Source: Halisarca cf. caerulea (lineage: Eukaryota; Porifera; Demospongiae; Chondrillida; Halisarcidae). Taken from it: a stretch of 22,500 nucleotides of DNA. Both the position numbers and the translations under genes were made by a program. Shown here in pieces: positions 1-8,536 of this stretch (position 1 is the stretch's first letter; each line of letters begins with the position of its first letter). The stretch spans positions 1,030,001 to 1,052,500 of the forward strand of contig CAUJGJ010000397.1 of NCBI GenBank assembly GCA_963170055.1. Direction: 5' to 3'. A model generated the notes under the pieces. It was given only the letters and a program-made list of their open reading frames with translations. It had not been told where the DNA came from and searched no databases.

Positions 1-2594
1 TCCTGACAGTGATGTGTACCAGCGGAAACGTAGCCCCAGTGCAGATTGTGAACAGCCTCTGAAGCGCAAATCTGATGATACTGTGTACATGAGCCAAGGG
101 GTGTGCTCGTTTGAATATGTATCAGCATAAACTTACTTCTGATGGTGCTGACCATACACCTAAAAGTACTCATAGCAGAAGTGGTTATTTGAATGCTTCG
201 AGATGCAAGAAAAGTTATGATGATGATCCTTACATGCCTGAATGCAGCCCACATGCACAAGAATACAAGCCAAAACACAGCCTATGTCATACTCAAAGTG
301 GTTTAGTTTCTGGAGAAGTGCAGATGAAAGGGAAAAAAATTCCTTCAAAATGCATGTGGCCTGTTCAGGTAAGTTAAGATGATTCTGATTTAGTATATTT
401 GTGTCTCATGTTTTCATATTTTTGGTCTGTCATATACTTCTAAATCAGATTTCATAACCTGAATGTTCATCACGTACAGTATGGCAGCATGCCCCCATAA
501 AACTCGGCTGTGGAATACATGGTTAACAAAAATAATGAAATGCCCATATACAGTACCTTAATTTCATTAAAAAAAGTGGACGCTGTCAGGCCGTCTGACT
601 GACGAGCAATCACTGAACACACCATACACTCAACAGTCAAGAGGCAGTCAGCAGGCAGTAATATTGAAGTTACATCATACATGCCATAAAAATTTAGGAC
701 GAAAACAATTTATTGAAGGTAATATACTACGTAGTTGTTTGAAAACAAACTTGATGCCGCTGAAAGCAAGAGAGCTTTAGAGTAGACATTTACAAGGAAT
801 TGAGCTTCAGAGATTGTTGTCAAACGAAAGTTGTCAATGACCAAGCCTATACCTGATAGAAGTCTACAAAATTGTCTCCGATGTGTTTAAAACCAATGGC
901 ATCTGTCCTCGCCACCAAGAACAATCTATGCTTATAAGTATGCACACAAATACAGGACTTAGCTGGCATTGCTATAAATTCACATTTTTCCCTGTAGAAT
1001 TTATTACGTGTTGTCTGGGCACTACATTCTCGCATTTGGTCCTCAGCAAAATCTAAGCCTGTATGCATGATGTCATGATTGTTTTTGAAACAACAAATAT
1101 GCATTATTAAAGTCTCTTTCGATTGGTTTAACACCTTTTGCTTTACTTTAATGCACGTTGTATCATTAAACGCTCTTCTCATTCCAATTAACACAAGCAT
1201 CTCAGCTGGTTTGGAATAGTTGAAAAGTGCAGGTTTTAGGCAATGTTATATTACATTGAGGAAATAGTGGCTAGAACTGTGGTTCTATGGTGATAATATG
1301 GCTATTTTATATTGACACCATAATTGTAGGTGATTCAGGATTCAAAGTTTTAATTATTGTGGTAGCCACCTTTAACCTGCATGATGTTACGCCAACCCAC
1401 ATTTGTCCAAGTTGTAACTGTTGTCTGTATTGTGGGCCCTGTTTCATCCTATCATTTGCCCAATCAATTACATAGATAAGAGGTATCGTGATTATGATGA
1501 AATTGTCAACAAAGATAAAAAGATACAAAGGCTGAGTGCACAAGTTCAGAAGTTGCAGGCTATGATACAAACACAGGTTTGTTTCTTGTAGTAGGGTTAT
1601 TTGATCAGTAGTCAACAACTACACCATGTAGCTCATGTACAAATTACTGAATGCATGCACTGTTCGGGGTAAGATTGGCTAAAGTCATTCTACGATTTTG
1701 AGATTTTGCCAAAATCTCAATGAATTGACATTATGGCACCATATGAAAACAAATGAATCAATTTGTGTTGTTATATAGCGCAGTACAGGAAAAATGAGCA
1801 AGCATATACTGGCCACTTCTGCCAGTAGTATATGACCAATAGTTTTGTTATTGGTCGGCCATTTTCTCCACATCACGCTGCTTACTGTGTACCACCCCTC
1901 TTTTGTATGTGCCCTCTATATGTTTAGGGCGTGGTATACATATGACACTTGTCTTTCATAGGAAACAAAACCTACAATGTCATTGACAACATGTGATTCA
2001 GAAGTGCAAGAAAGTAAGTAACATGCATTGCTTTGGTGTGTTTTGCAAGCACAATGTTGATGAATGTTGTACTTGATCTTGGTAGATGACATGGGTGATG
2101 CATTCTCAGAAAAATCTGCAATGGAGGAAGCCACAGGAGAGGCTAAAGTTAAAGTTAGCACTTAATTGGGCATGCAATGCTATGTGCATTTAGTTATAGT
2201 TTAATTTGACTCAACAGTTTCAGCTGGTGCCAGGATACAATGTGTTTATCAGCAGGCCACAGAAAGATGAAGTACTTGACTGCAGTGGGAACTCACCCAC
2301 TAAATTGATACGCTTACTGCTGAATGTTTATTTCAAACTAGATGTGCTAGCTGCGTCAAGCTGCTTTGAAAGTCGAAAGTTTAAAGCACTTGACAAAGAT
2401 GTCATTCTGGCTTGTTTGAGTAAGTTGCAGTCATTGTACTCTCCTTTGGTTAATTTTATTTACCATGCACATCTGCCATAGAGTTTGTCACCCTGAAACA
2501 TCCAAACATCACACGATCACTCCTGGTGGATGCCATGAACAACAAGTGCGCAAACTACAGAAGGAAAAGGACATCCAAGTCTAAGGCAGACTAA
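1..2594 (+). CDS. BEN-domain protein, spliced, 5' end outside window
   Basis: Reconstructed exons: <2-82, 126-368, 735-829, 1476-1576, 1962-2013, 2086-2147 (or 2153), 2218-2419, 2482-2594 (TAA). Donors seen include CAG/GTAAGT after 368, GTAAGT after 2013 and GTAAGT after 2419; acceptors end in TAG, CAG or ATAG. Codon phases agree across every junction except one extra base inside exon 735-829. The N-terminal part is basic (KRK, RKR clusters, possible nuclear signal) and Ser/Asp rich. The middle (735-1576) reads as a Leu/Gln/Lys heptad-like coiled coil. The C-terminus is a BEN domain, a DNA- or chromatin-binding fold of nuclear factors. Coiled coil plus one C-terminal BEN domain resembles BEND5/BEND6 architecture, but orthology is not shown. 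The tail is basic (YRRKRTSKSK). No AATAAA was seen just after the stop. Confidence is high for the last three exons and low for the first three. Confidence 0.65.
735..829 (+). pseudogene. Candidate coiled-coil exon with a 1-base frame break
   Basis: After a CTACGTAG acceptor the phase-0 frame reads LFENKLDAAESKRALE and then hits TAG at 783-785. One frame over, the text continues as RHLQGIELQRLLSNE and reaches 829 in the phase that the coiled-coil exon at 1476 needs. The donor after 829 (GTTGTC) is weak. A one-base insertion near 780-784, real or an assembly error, would explain both halves. An unrelated exon elsewhere in 369-1475 is the alternative. Apart from this exon I see nothing convincing in 369-1475, which I read as intron sequence. 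Confidence 0.35.
1698..1720. repeat. Perfect 11-bp inverted repeat in intron
   Basis: Arms TTGAGATTTTG and CAAAATCTCAA are separated by one base, in the intron 1577-1961 of the BEN gene. A second hairpin lies close by (1834-1856). Together they suggest a small inserted foldback element, but no outer terminal repeats or target duplication could be defined. Confidence 0.5.
1834..1856. repeat. 8-bp stem hairpin in intron
   Basis: GACCAATA and TATTGGTC flank a 7-base spacer. It contains a CCAAT/ATTGG pair in both orientations. It is in the same intron as the 1698-1720 palindrome and is probably part of the same insertion. Confidence 0.4.
2218..2594 (+). CDS. BEN domain exons (last two coding exons)
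   Basis: Exon 2218-2419 starts after ...TCAACAG and ends at GTAAGT; exon 2482-2594 starts after ...TGCCATAG and ends at TAA. The joined reading has the BEN pattern: hydrophobic start (FQLVPGYNVFI), then SPTKLIRLLLNVYFKLDVLA, then an LDKDVILACL helix, then HPNITRSLLVDAMNNKC. The small 62-bp intron interrupts the helix before the final segment. Length, about 105 residues, fits one BEN domain. This is the best supported part of the gene. Confidence 0.8.
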
Positions 2595-2639
2595 ACTTTC
2601 TCAACTGCAGCAACAGAGCTCTTTGGTTTTTTTAATTGT

Positions 2640-2943
2640 GTATACTACACTTGGCATTTATCCAAGCTTAATTGTCATGAAGTTGTTGGCAACCTGCAGA
2701 CAAGATTGTCAGAAGGCTATGGACAAGCTTGTCACAAAGTTGTAACAACCATGTAACAAGCTTGTCTGCAGGTTGTCGACAACCTTGTATTGTATTAGGT
2801 TCTGACAATTTCAATTCCACAGTTGTTACAGCCTGGTCAAGGCTTGTTACAAGCTTGTTGACAACCTTGTGATAAGCAAGTTACAAGGTTGTGAACAAGC
2901 CTGTAGCTAGCATGTTTAAAGATTGTCAACAAGCTTGTCATTT
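2640..2943. repeat. Array of ACAAGCTTGT palindromes and related inverted repeats
   Basis: The 10-bp palindrome ACAAGCTTGT occurs exactly at 2723-2732, 2756-2765, 2849-2858 and 2929-2938, with many near-relatives (ACAACCTTGT, ACAAGGTTGT, GTTGTC). A 14-bp inverted pair, AACCTGCAGACAAG at 2691-2704 and its complement at 2761-2774, extends imperfectly to about 22 bp. No coding frame. The array fills the space between the BEN gene stop and the broken end of the Ty3 element. It is likely a degenerate foldback or MITE-like repeat, though a satellite of protein-binding palindromes is also possible. Confidence 0.6.
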
Positions 2944-2949
2944 TTATGT

Positions 2950-3950
2950 GGGGGGAGTGGCTATTTCTGCATAACCTGGGATAAACTTTCGGTAATATCC
3001 GGTCAACCCAAGAAAAGCTTGTACCTGCCTCTTTGTCTGGGGTACTGTGAATGATTCCACTGCACTGATCTTACTAGCCTCTGGCTTGACAACACCATTC
3101 CCAACGATGTGACCTAGGTAGGTACAGGTCCTCATGCCAAACTGGCATTTGGCTGGCTTGGCAGTCAGTCCTGCCTGTCTTAAGCGACTGAAGATTTCTT
3201 GCAACTGCGTCAGATGGTCTTCCCAGGTGTAGCTAAAGATAACTAGGTCATCTAGATAGGCTGTTACCGAGTCTTGGATTCCATCTACAAGGCGGTCAGT
3301 CATCCGTTGGAAGGATGCAGGGGGCTCCACTTAGGCCAAAAGGCATTACCCGAAACTGGAATAGCCCCAAGGGTGTGGTAAAGGCAATTTTGTGTTGGTC
3401 TTCCGCTGCCATGGGTACCTGCCAATAGCCCTTTGTCAAGTCGATGTGGATATGAACTTTGCTTGCCCTATCCGGTCGATGATGTCATCTATCCTTGGCA
3501 TGGGGTAGGCATCCGTTCGTGAGACTGAGTTTAGCCTGCGGTAGTTGACACACATGCAAAGAGATCCGTCTTTCTTTGGCACCAAAACGATTGGGGATGC
3601 CCATTTGCTTGTCGATTTCTCGATAATTCCACTATCCAGCATCTCCTGCAATTCCTGTTGAACCTGTTCCCGGTAAGCATGGGGGAGTCGGTATGGTTGG
3701 AGTCTGACCGGGTTTCCCTCTTTCATATGGATACGATGTTCGGCCAGGGTGGTCCTGCCCGGTTTGGACTGCAAAACATCCTGAAATGCATCAAGGACGT
3801 TACCGAGCTCTGATTGTTGTACACTTGTCAGCTGCTCTCCAATGATTGGTGTCCCAGTAGCATGGTCATTCCACAATGGTAGATTGTCCTCGGTATTTTC
3901 TTTTGCTACTTCCTCGGTAATACCAACCAGCTGCTCCTGGCCTCTGACCG
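2950..3950 (-). pseudogene. Reverse transcriptase of the Ty3/gypsy element, frameshifted
   Basis: The reading passes from the end of integrase through a -1 frame change near 3955 into a linker (EEVAKENTEDNLPLWNDHAT), then RT: PYRLPHAYREQVQQEL, IVLVPKKDGSLCMCVNYRRL, AYPMPRIDDIIDRI, then after a break IDLTKGYWQVP, FQFRVMPFGLSGAP, a further break, and the catalytic AYLDDLVIFS box near 3260-3240, ending with FLGLTGYYRKFIPGYAE. Breaks are near 3445 and 3325. RNase H is absent. That linker and RT follow integrase almost without a gap, which shows the IN-RT order belongs to the element. Confidence 0.85.
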
Positions 3951-5165
3951 CAAAGCTTTCAGCATGTTCACATGTAAGACCCTATGCCTCTTTCGCTTGT
4001 CGTGCATGTCAACTCGGTAGGTTACTTTACCAGTCCTCTCAACAATCTGGTAAGGGCCCTGCCACTGAGCTAGTAACTTACTGCTGGAGGAGGGCAACAA
4101 TACAAGAACAAGATCCCCCCCCCTTGAACTCATGCAGTCAAGTTCCCTTTTGGTACCACTGTTTCTGCTTGTTTTGTGCCTTGATCATGTTTTCTTCCAT
4201 GATCTTGGTCATGTTCCGCAGCCTCTCCTGAGTAGCCAGAATGTTGCTGACCACACTGTCCTCACTGCCCCGACTTGCTTCCCAGGTCTCCTGAGTGACA
4301 TCAAGGGGTCCTCGAACAGCTCGTCCGTAGGGTAGCTCAAATGGTGAAAAGCCGGTGGAGGCTTGAGGCACTTCTCGATATGCAAATAGCAGGTAGGGAA
4401 GCATCCGGTCCCAATCCTTGCCCTCCTTGTCCACCACCTTTCGCAACATATTCTTCAGCGTTTGGTTAAAACGTTCCACCAACCCATCCGTCTGTGGGTG
4501 GTAGGGGCTGGTGTGAATTGAGTGAATGTGAAGTAGTTTGTAGAGCTCAGCAAGGAGTTGAGACATGAAATTTGCACCTTGGTCGGTTAATATCTCCTGG
4601 GGGATTCCCACTCAGGCAAACAGCTGGATGAGCTCTTCGGCTCCGCGCTCCGCATCAATGCTCCGCAAGGAAATGGCCTCTGGGTACCAAGTTGCATAGT
4701 CACAGAGGACTAGAATGCATTTGTGCCCCGACTGGCTTCACGATAGAGGACCAACAATGTCCATGGCTACCCTTGTGAACTGCTCTGTGACAATAGGGAG
4801 TGGAATGAGGGGTGCTTTCTGCACCCTGCAGTTGCCCGACTTCTGACAATTGATGCAGCTCTTGCAAAATTGTTCCACGTCCCGGAACAGAGTTGGCCAG
4901 TAAATTGTCTGATGATTCGTTGTCTTGTCTTCTCTGTTCCCAGGTGCCCTGCAAGGGGAATCTCATGACCAACCTTCATGATTGCTGGCCGGCACTGTCT
5001 TGGAAGAACTAGCTGCTCTACTCCATCTTCCTGCCTGTGACCAGGAGGCACCCACTTGCGATACAGAAGTCCCCCTCATTTAAAGAACCCACTTCCGGCC
5101 GAGTTCAGAACTCCCTCCGCTGCTTCGCGTATTCTCAGCAGGCTGGGATCGGCCTGCTACATCTC
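3906..5165 (-). pseudogene. Integrase of the Ty3/gypsy element, multiply frameshifted
   Basis: In order on the minus strand: H2C2-type zinc-binding N-domain (HEIPLAGHLGTEKTRQRI, about 4990-4910), catalytic core with the first Asp in AMDIVGPL (about 4770-4745), the second Asp in ILTDQGANF (about 4595-4570) and Glu in DGLVERFNQTLK (about 4490-4455), then a GPY/F-type C-domain (WQGPYQIVERTGKVTYRVD, about 4065-4005). All three DDE residues are still readable. Breaks include TAG within about 5155-5140, TGA at about 5078, a frame change after about 4745 and a TGA at about 4613. It would insert element cDNA into the host genome. Confidence 0.85.
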
Positions 5166-5450
5166 CTGAAGCTGACAGGGGCAGCCAAATCCACTAGCAG
5201 AACCAAGCTCAATGTAAATGAATGGAAATAGATGGACTATCACTCCAAGTGGAGGCAGCAGTGTCGGAGAAACTTCCAGTTGGAGTGCTGTTGGGAACTG
5301 ACGTGCCTATACTTTCTACTCTCCTAGGTGTACCAAGCCTACCGGCTAACAAGACTGACGATGTCTTGGTGGTGACCTGGGCTCAAGCTCAAAGACAGTT
5401 GGAGGAGGAAATCCTGCAGAGGGAGAAGGAGGTCCAGTCAGGGTCAACAC
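5166..5450 (+). pseudogene. Protease-region fragment in inverted orientation
   Basis: On the plus strand 5172-5216 carries a short gag piece (GAAKSTSRTKLNV), then 5222-5450 reads VEAAVSEKLPVGVLLGTDVP, a retropepsin-like C-terminal part with the LLGTD turn, and a charged linker (DDVLVVTWAQAQRQLEEE). In this element class that linker normally lies between protease and integrase on the same strand. Here it is opposite to gag and integrase. The N-terminal part of the protease with the D-S/T-G catalytic site is absent. Junctions are near 5166 and 5450. Confidence 0.75.
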
Positions 5451-6019
5451 CAAATCCTTCGATAGGCTTCCTCATTGATGTCGAAGCGAGTGAGGATTGC
5501 GGCCTTCAAAGTATCGTAGTTGCTGGCATCACCACTGGGTAGGGCAGCGAAGGCTAACTGAGCTCTCCCTGTCAGCTGTGGGGCCAAATAGTGAGACCAA
5601 CTCTGCTTTTCGATCTTCTGCCCTTCCATGATCCTTTCGAAGGTTACAAGATAAGCCTCGATATCGTCTGTTTCCGTCAGAGCGACAAGCTTTACATTGA
5701 GCTTGGTTCCGCTAGTGGATTTGGCTGCCCCTGTCGATCCTTCTACAACTTTCATAAACCTTTCCATTTGTTCCTTCATGAACGACAGCTGTAAGTCGGC
5801 CTCCCGTTGTCGCGCGATATGATCTTCATCGTATCCCGCCCGCTCGGCCCTGATCTCCTCTTCTCTACGTGCTCTCTCTTCCGCAATTTCCCGTTCCCGC
5901 CTTTCACGGTCCTGCACCATCTGCTCCATCAACTCAGTTAACCTCTGTTCCGCCATTTCCGTTCCCTCTGCAGCCGATTTGAATTCTTTGCCCGATCGTA
6001 GGACGGATTGATTGTACAT
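5444..6019 (-). pseudogene. gag: gag (capsid-region) ORF of the Ty3/gypsy element, 3' truncated
   Basis: 191 codons from an ATG at 6019. Residues about 20-90 form a strongly charged coiled coil (ERREREIAEERARREEEI). Residues about 100-190 resemble the capsid-like region of metazoan Ty3/gypsy gag (TDDIEAYLVTFERIM, then WSHYLAPQLTGRAQLAFAAL). The family-like text stops at about 5455 and the frame ends at TGA 5446-5444, where the inverted protease piece begins. The zinc knuckle expected downstream is not seen. It would have formed the particle core packaging element RNA. The start is the first ATG after the primer site. Confidence 0.75.
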
Positions 6020-6084
6020 CCACGATTAGCGACTAAACCTGTAAGCGGCACTGTTGAGTTCCTCTATTGAACACTTTCGAAGAA

Positions 6085-6103
6085 GATCCCACTTCTGACA
6101 CCA
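6085..6103 (-). other. Primer binding site, tRNA-Leu type
   Basis: On the minus strand this reads TGGTGTCAGAAGTGGGATC. It begins with TGG, complementary to the CCA end of a tRNA. The remainder matches the 3' end of animal tRNA-Leu as I remember it. It sits 2 bases inside the LTR end and about 65 bases before the gag start, the normal position. Confidence 0.7.
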
Positions 6104-6105
6104 AA

Positions 6106-6379
6106 TGTTAGGGTTACTAGAGCACCGAGTGGGGCTCGGGCCACGTCGTCAAGCAAGAACAGTAACTTGAATTTCTTTAACCATATGAGCAAGGTCAGGT
6201 ACAACACATAGACTCCCAAAAACAGCCCACCAATCAAAAAGACCATGCAAATCATACAGCATTCAACACAATATTAAAGGTCAACACATCAATTAATCTA
6301 CAACACCAGCCTACACTAGACGGTTCTACCACATACAACTTTTGATACTACATACAATAATATACTCCCTAACTAAACA
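6106..6379 (-). repeat. Putative 5' LTR of the Ty3/gypsy element
   Basis: The LTR end next to the primer site is clear: on the plus strand it starts TGTTAGGGTTACTAG at 6106, i.e. it ends ...CTAACA on the element strand, two bases before the primer site. The outer end is inferred from CCCTAAC at 6367-6373 followed by AACA at 6376-6379, which mirrors TGTTAGGG. No second LTR lies in the window, so the outer boundary is uncertain. Confidence 0.5.
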
Positions 6380-6393
6380 AGCACTTGTTCACA

Positions 6394-6537
6394 GTGTGTG
6401 TGTTTGCGCGTGTGTGCGTGTGTGTATGGTGTGCATGCATGTGTGTGCGTGTGCGTGTGTGTGTGCATGCGTGTGTGTGTGTATGGTGTGCATGTGTGTG
6501 TATGTGCGTGTGTGTATGTGCGTGTGTGTCTGTGTGT

Positions 6538-6577
<40 letters not shown>

Positions 6578-6582
6578 AGAGA

Positions 6583-6650
<68 letters not shown>
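6394..6650. repeat. (GT)n then (GA)n microsatellite, left side
   Basis: Interrupted GT/GC-AT dinucleotide tract to about 6574, then a nearly pure (GA)n tract to about 6650. Open frames through it (Val/Cys-rich or Glu/Arg-rich) are artefacts. It directly precedes the truncated 5' end of the RLE retrotransposon. Confidence 0.9.
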
Positions 6651-6653
<3 letters not shown>

Positions 6654-6654
6654 G

Positions 6655-7651
6655 TATTCAACACTTTTATGAATACCCTGGTGGACACCATCACCAAGAA
6701 CTATCCGGACTTAGGGTACTCTCTCGCCTCCTCTCGTGGAAGGACCAATCTCCTTCAGTATGCAGATGACACATCGCTCATCTCAAATGGCCCATCCTCC
6801 TGTCGGATGCTGCTCTCTACCACTGATACCTGGCTAGACTGGTCGGGTATGAAAGCCAATGTACCTAAATGTGTCTGTCTTGCAGTTCGGGCTTCCAGTG
6901 GGGGACCATACGATCCCAAGCTTACTCTGTCCAGTGACTCCATCCTATACATCAGCACTTTGACCTTCCGCTTCCTTGGCACTCCCATCTCAATTCACTC
7001 AAGTCGTGACCAGGCCAGGGTGTCCCTATTCCAGAAGCTCCAGTCCATGTTGGAGAAGGTAGACAACACTCTACTAAGTAGGCAGCAAGATTGCTGTTGT
7101 ATAGAGTTGGAGTCTGCCCATGCCTGTCATGGGATCTATCCACCTCAGAGTTCTCCCTCACCTGGCTCAAGTCCACTCCCCAACCTCTGGCCACCCGCTA
7201 CTTGAAAAAGTGGAGTGGCCTAGCCAAGACTGCAGACCCCAACAAGTTGTTCCTACCCAAAGCCAACAGTGGACTGGACTTGCCCGAGCTCACCACTCTT
7301 TACAAAAGGCTGCATGCTGCCAAAGCTGCCAGGTTCATGTGCTCCAGGGACTCCACAGTAAGGGACATCGCCACCCAAGAAACCCTACAGGAACCTCTAC
7401 AGAAGCGATCCACATTCCAGCCCTACACACAGGTGGTGGAGGTGATGAAGGAAAATCCCGGAGCAAATATGAGAACCATCACAAGGAAGTTGAAGGCCAG
7501 AGTGCAAGCCGAGGACACTGCTGCCTGCCTCACCCACAGCACAGGACTTGTTGTGCAGGGGCAGACTGTGAGTGATTTTGAGGTAAAGGACCCAGAAGCA
7601 TGGACATCTGTGGTTCTGTCCTTACCAGAGCGAATATTCAAGTTTGCCCTT
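6655..7651 (+). pseudogene. Reverse transcriptase C-terminal half of the RLE element
   Basis: The reading starts abruptly with VFNTFMNTLVDTITKNYPDL (the upstream RT fingers are missing), followed by the catalytic LLQYADDTSLI box (Tyr-Ala-Asp-Asp at 6759-6770) and the thumb start (WLDWSGMKANVPKC, FRFLGTPISI). A frame change at about 7085-7120 is needed to continue into TRYLKKWSGLAK and LFLPKANSGLDLPELTTLYK. The frame then runs to KFALV at 7651, where the 511-bp insertion begins. Function in an intact copy: target-primed reverse transcription. Confidence 0.8.
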
Positions 7652-8162
7652 GTAAACTGTATTGCTTTTTCCCTCGAAATGTCTATTGTTATCTCAATAG
7701 CGCTGAGACAGTTCACGAGAATGAATCTCTTAATTACTCCAAACACTGAAACAACTGAGAATACTGAAAGGATGAGTACAGCAAAGTAAAAGCTACTTAA
7801 ATACTAGATGGTACAGGAAACCACAAGATGATGAAATATAGCGAACTAAAATATAATCTTAAATGTGGTTGGTCTCTTAGACAACAGAACAAAAAGTGAA
7901 ACTGTTTACTAAGAGATAGAAAAGTGGTACAACAATAACTGATCCAAATATGGTGTAATTACAAAGAACAGTGTAATTAGGAACCATGGATCAAACCAAA
8001 AGGAAGTATCATGTTACAGATAGGACATGAAATTACACTGATGCATCTAACCACTAAACCACAACCACAAGAATGTACAATCAATGAATAATTAATGAAC
8101 CTGTACCATACACACAATACTCATGCAAAACATTATGCAATAGTCAATGGCTATGCCATTAC
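7652..8162. mobile_element. 511-bp AT-rich insertion with GCCCTT duplication
   Basis: The host element codes ...KFALN... ; the codons GCCCTT occur at 7646-7651 and again at 8163-8168, and the coding sequence resumes at the second copy. The inserted piece begins GTAA and ends TTAC, only 4 bp of terminal inverted repeat, is AT-rich and has no convincing ORF. It fits a small non-autonomous DNA element. Because the 6-bp duplication is short, the exact ends could be off by a few bases. It is not an intron: the 3' end lacks AG. Confidence 0.55.
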
Positions 8163-8270
8163 GCCCTTAACGCTACCACTGATACCCTGCCCCACAACAA
8201 GAACCTGTGCCTGTGGAGGAAGCTTAGGTCCCCTACATGCCCCCTCTGTGGTCGCAACCAGACCCTCCTC
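8163..8270 (+). pseudogene. First half of the zinc-knuckle region of the interrupted RLE element
   Basis: Reads ALNATTDTLPHNKNLCLWRK then CPLCGRNQTLL with no stop, ending inside the zinc knuckle where the second retrotransposon is inserted. The second half lies at 12385 onward. The first two Cys of the knuckle are here; the His and last Cys are at about 12401-12415. In the joined reading the last spacing is HX3C; HX4C is usual, so one residue may have been lost. Confidence 0.75.
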
Positions 8271-8536
8271 TGCTGTACGGAACTACGACAAGTCAAGTTC
8301 ATAACTTAATGGCTCTCGGGTCCAGGCATTAACTTGGCCTGCACCGTATGCCATGTATGGCCCGGATCTCTCCAGTTTATCGACCCAGGCTTTTTCCTGG
8401 ATTTCCATCAGTCCCCTCACCGTTATCGGGCATGTCTTTCAGCGCCTTCATATCAGTCAGAAAAGAGAGCTCTGTCTCGGATATGGGAAAAGCGGTCCTC
8501 ACAGGTCAGTGACTAGCGGCAGATCCCCATAGGGGT
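8271..8536 (-). other. 3' UTR of the nested RLE retrotransposon
   Basis: The sequence between the ORF stop at 8537 and the target duplication has no coding signal. No A-tract or microsatellite tail is present, as in R2-type elements, where the 3' RNA structure is recognised by the RT. The 10-mer ACGGAACTAC at 8277-8286 recurs at 12357-12366 near the opposite end. Confidence 0.6.

Larger units (their letters stand above)
2944..6379 (-). mobile_element. Decayed Ty3/gypsy LTR retrotransposon, IN-before-RT order
   Basis: Read on the minus strand the parts are: LTR, primer binding site, gag, a protease piece in reverse orientation, integrase, reverse transcriptase. RNase H and the 3' LTR are missing because the element stops at about 2950, just after the RT end (YYRKFIPGYAEIATPP), where the palindrome array begins. 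RT and integrase sequences are Ty3/gypsy type, yet integrase lies upstream of RT. That is the order described for Gmr1-like elements (Goodwin and Poulter). The frame is broken many times, so the copy is dead. Confidence 0.85.

Noticed and set aside
847..1200. 117-codon minus-strand frame with several Cys
   Set aside because: No recognisable motif, and it lies inside the inferred intron of the BEN gene; kept only as a remote possibility.
6064..6255. 63-codon hydrophobic minus-strand frame (possible membrane protein)
   Set aside because: It spans the LTR/primer-site region of the Ty3 element and has no independent support.
6342..6769. Val/Cys-rich and Ser/Leu-rich reading frames
   Set aside because: They are translations of GT/GA microsatellite repeats in several frames, with no start context or complexity.
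7652..8162. Intron inside the RLE element
   Set aside because: It begins GT but ends AC with no AG acceptor, and the duplicated GCCCTT points to insertion.
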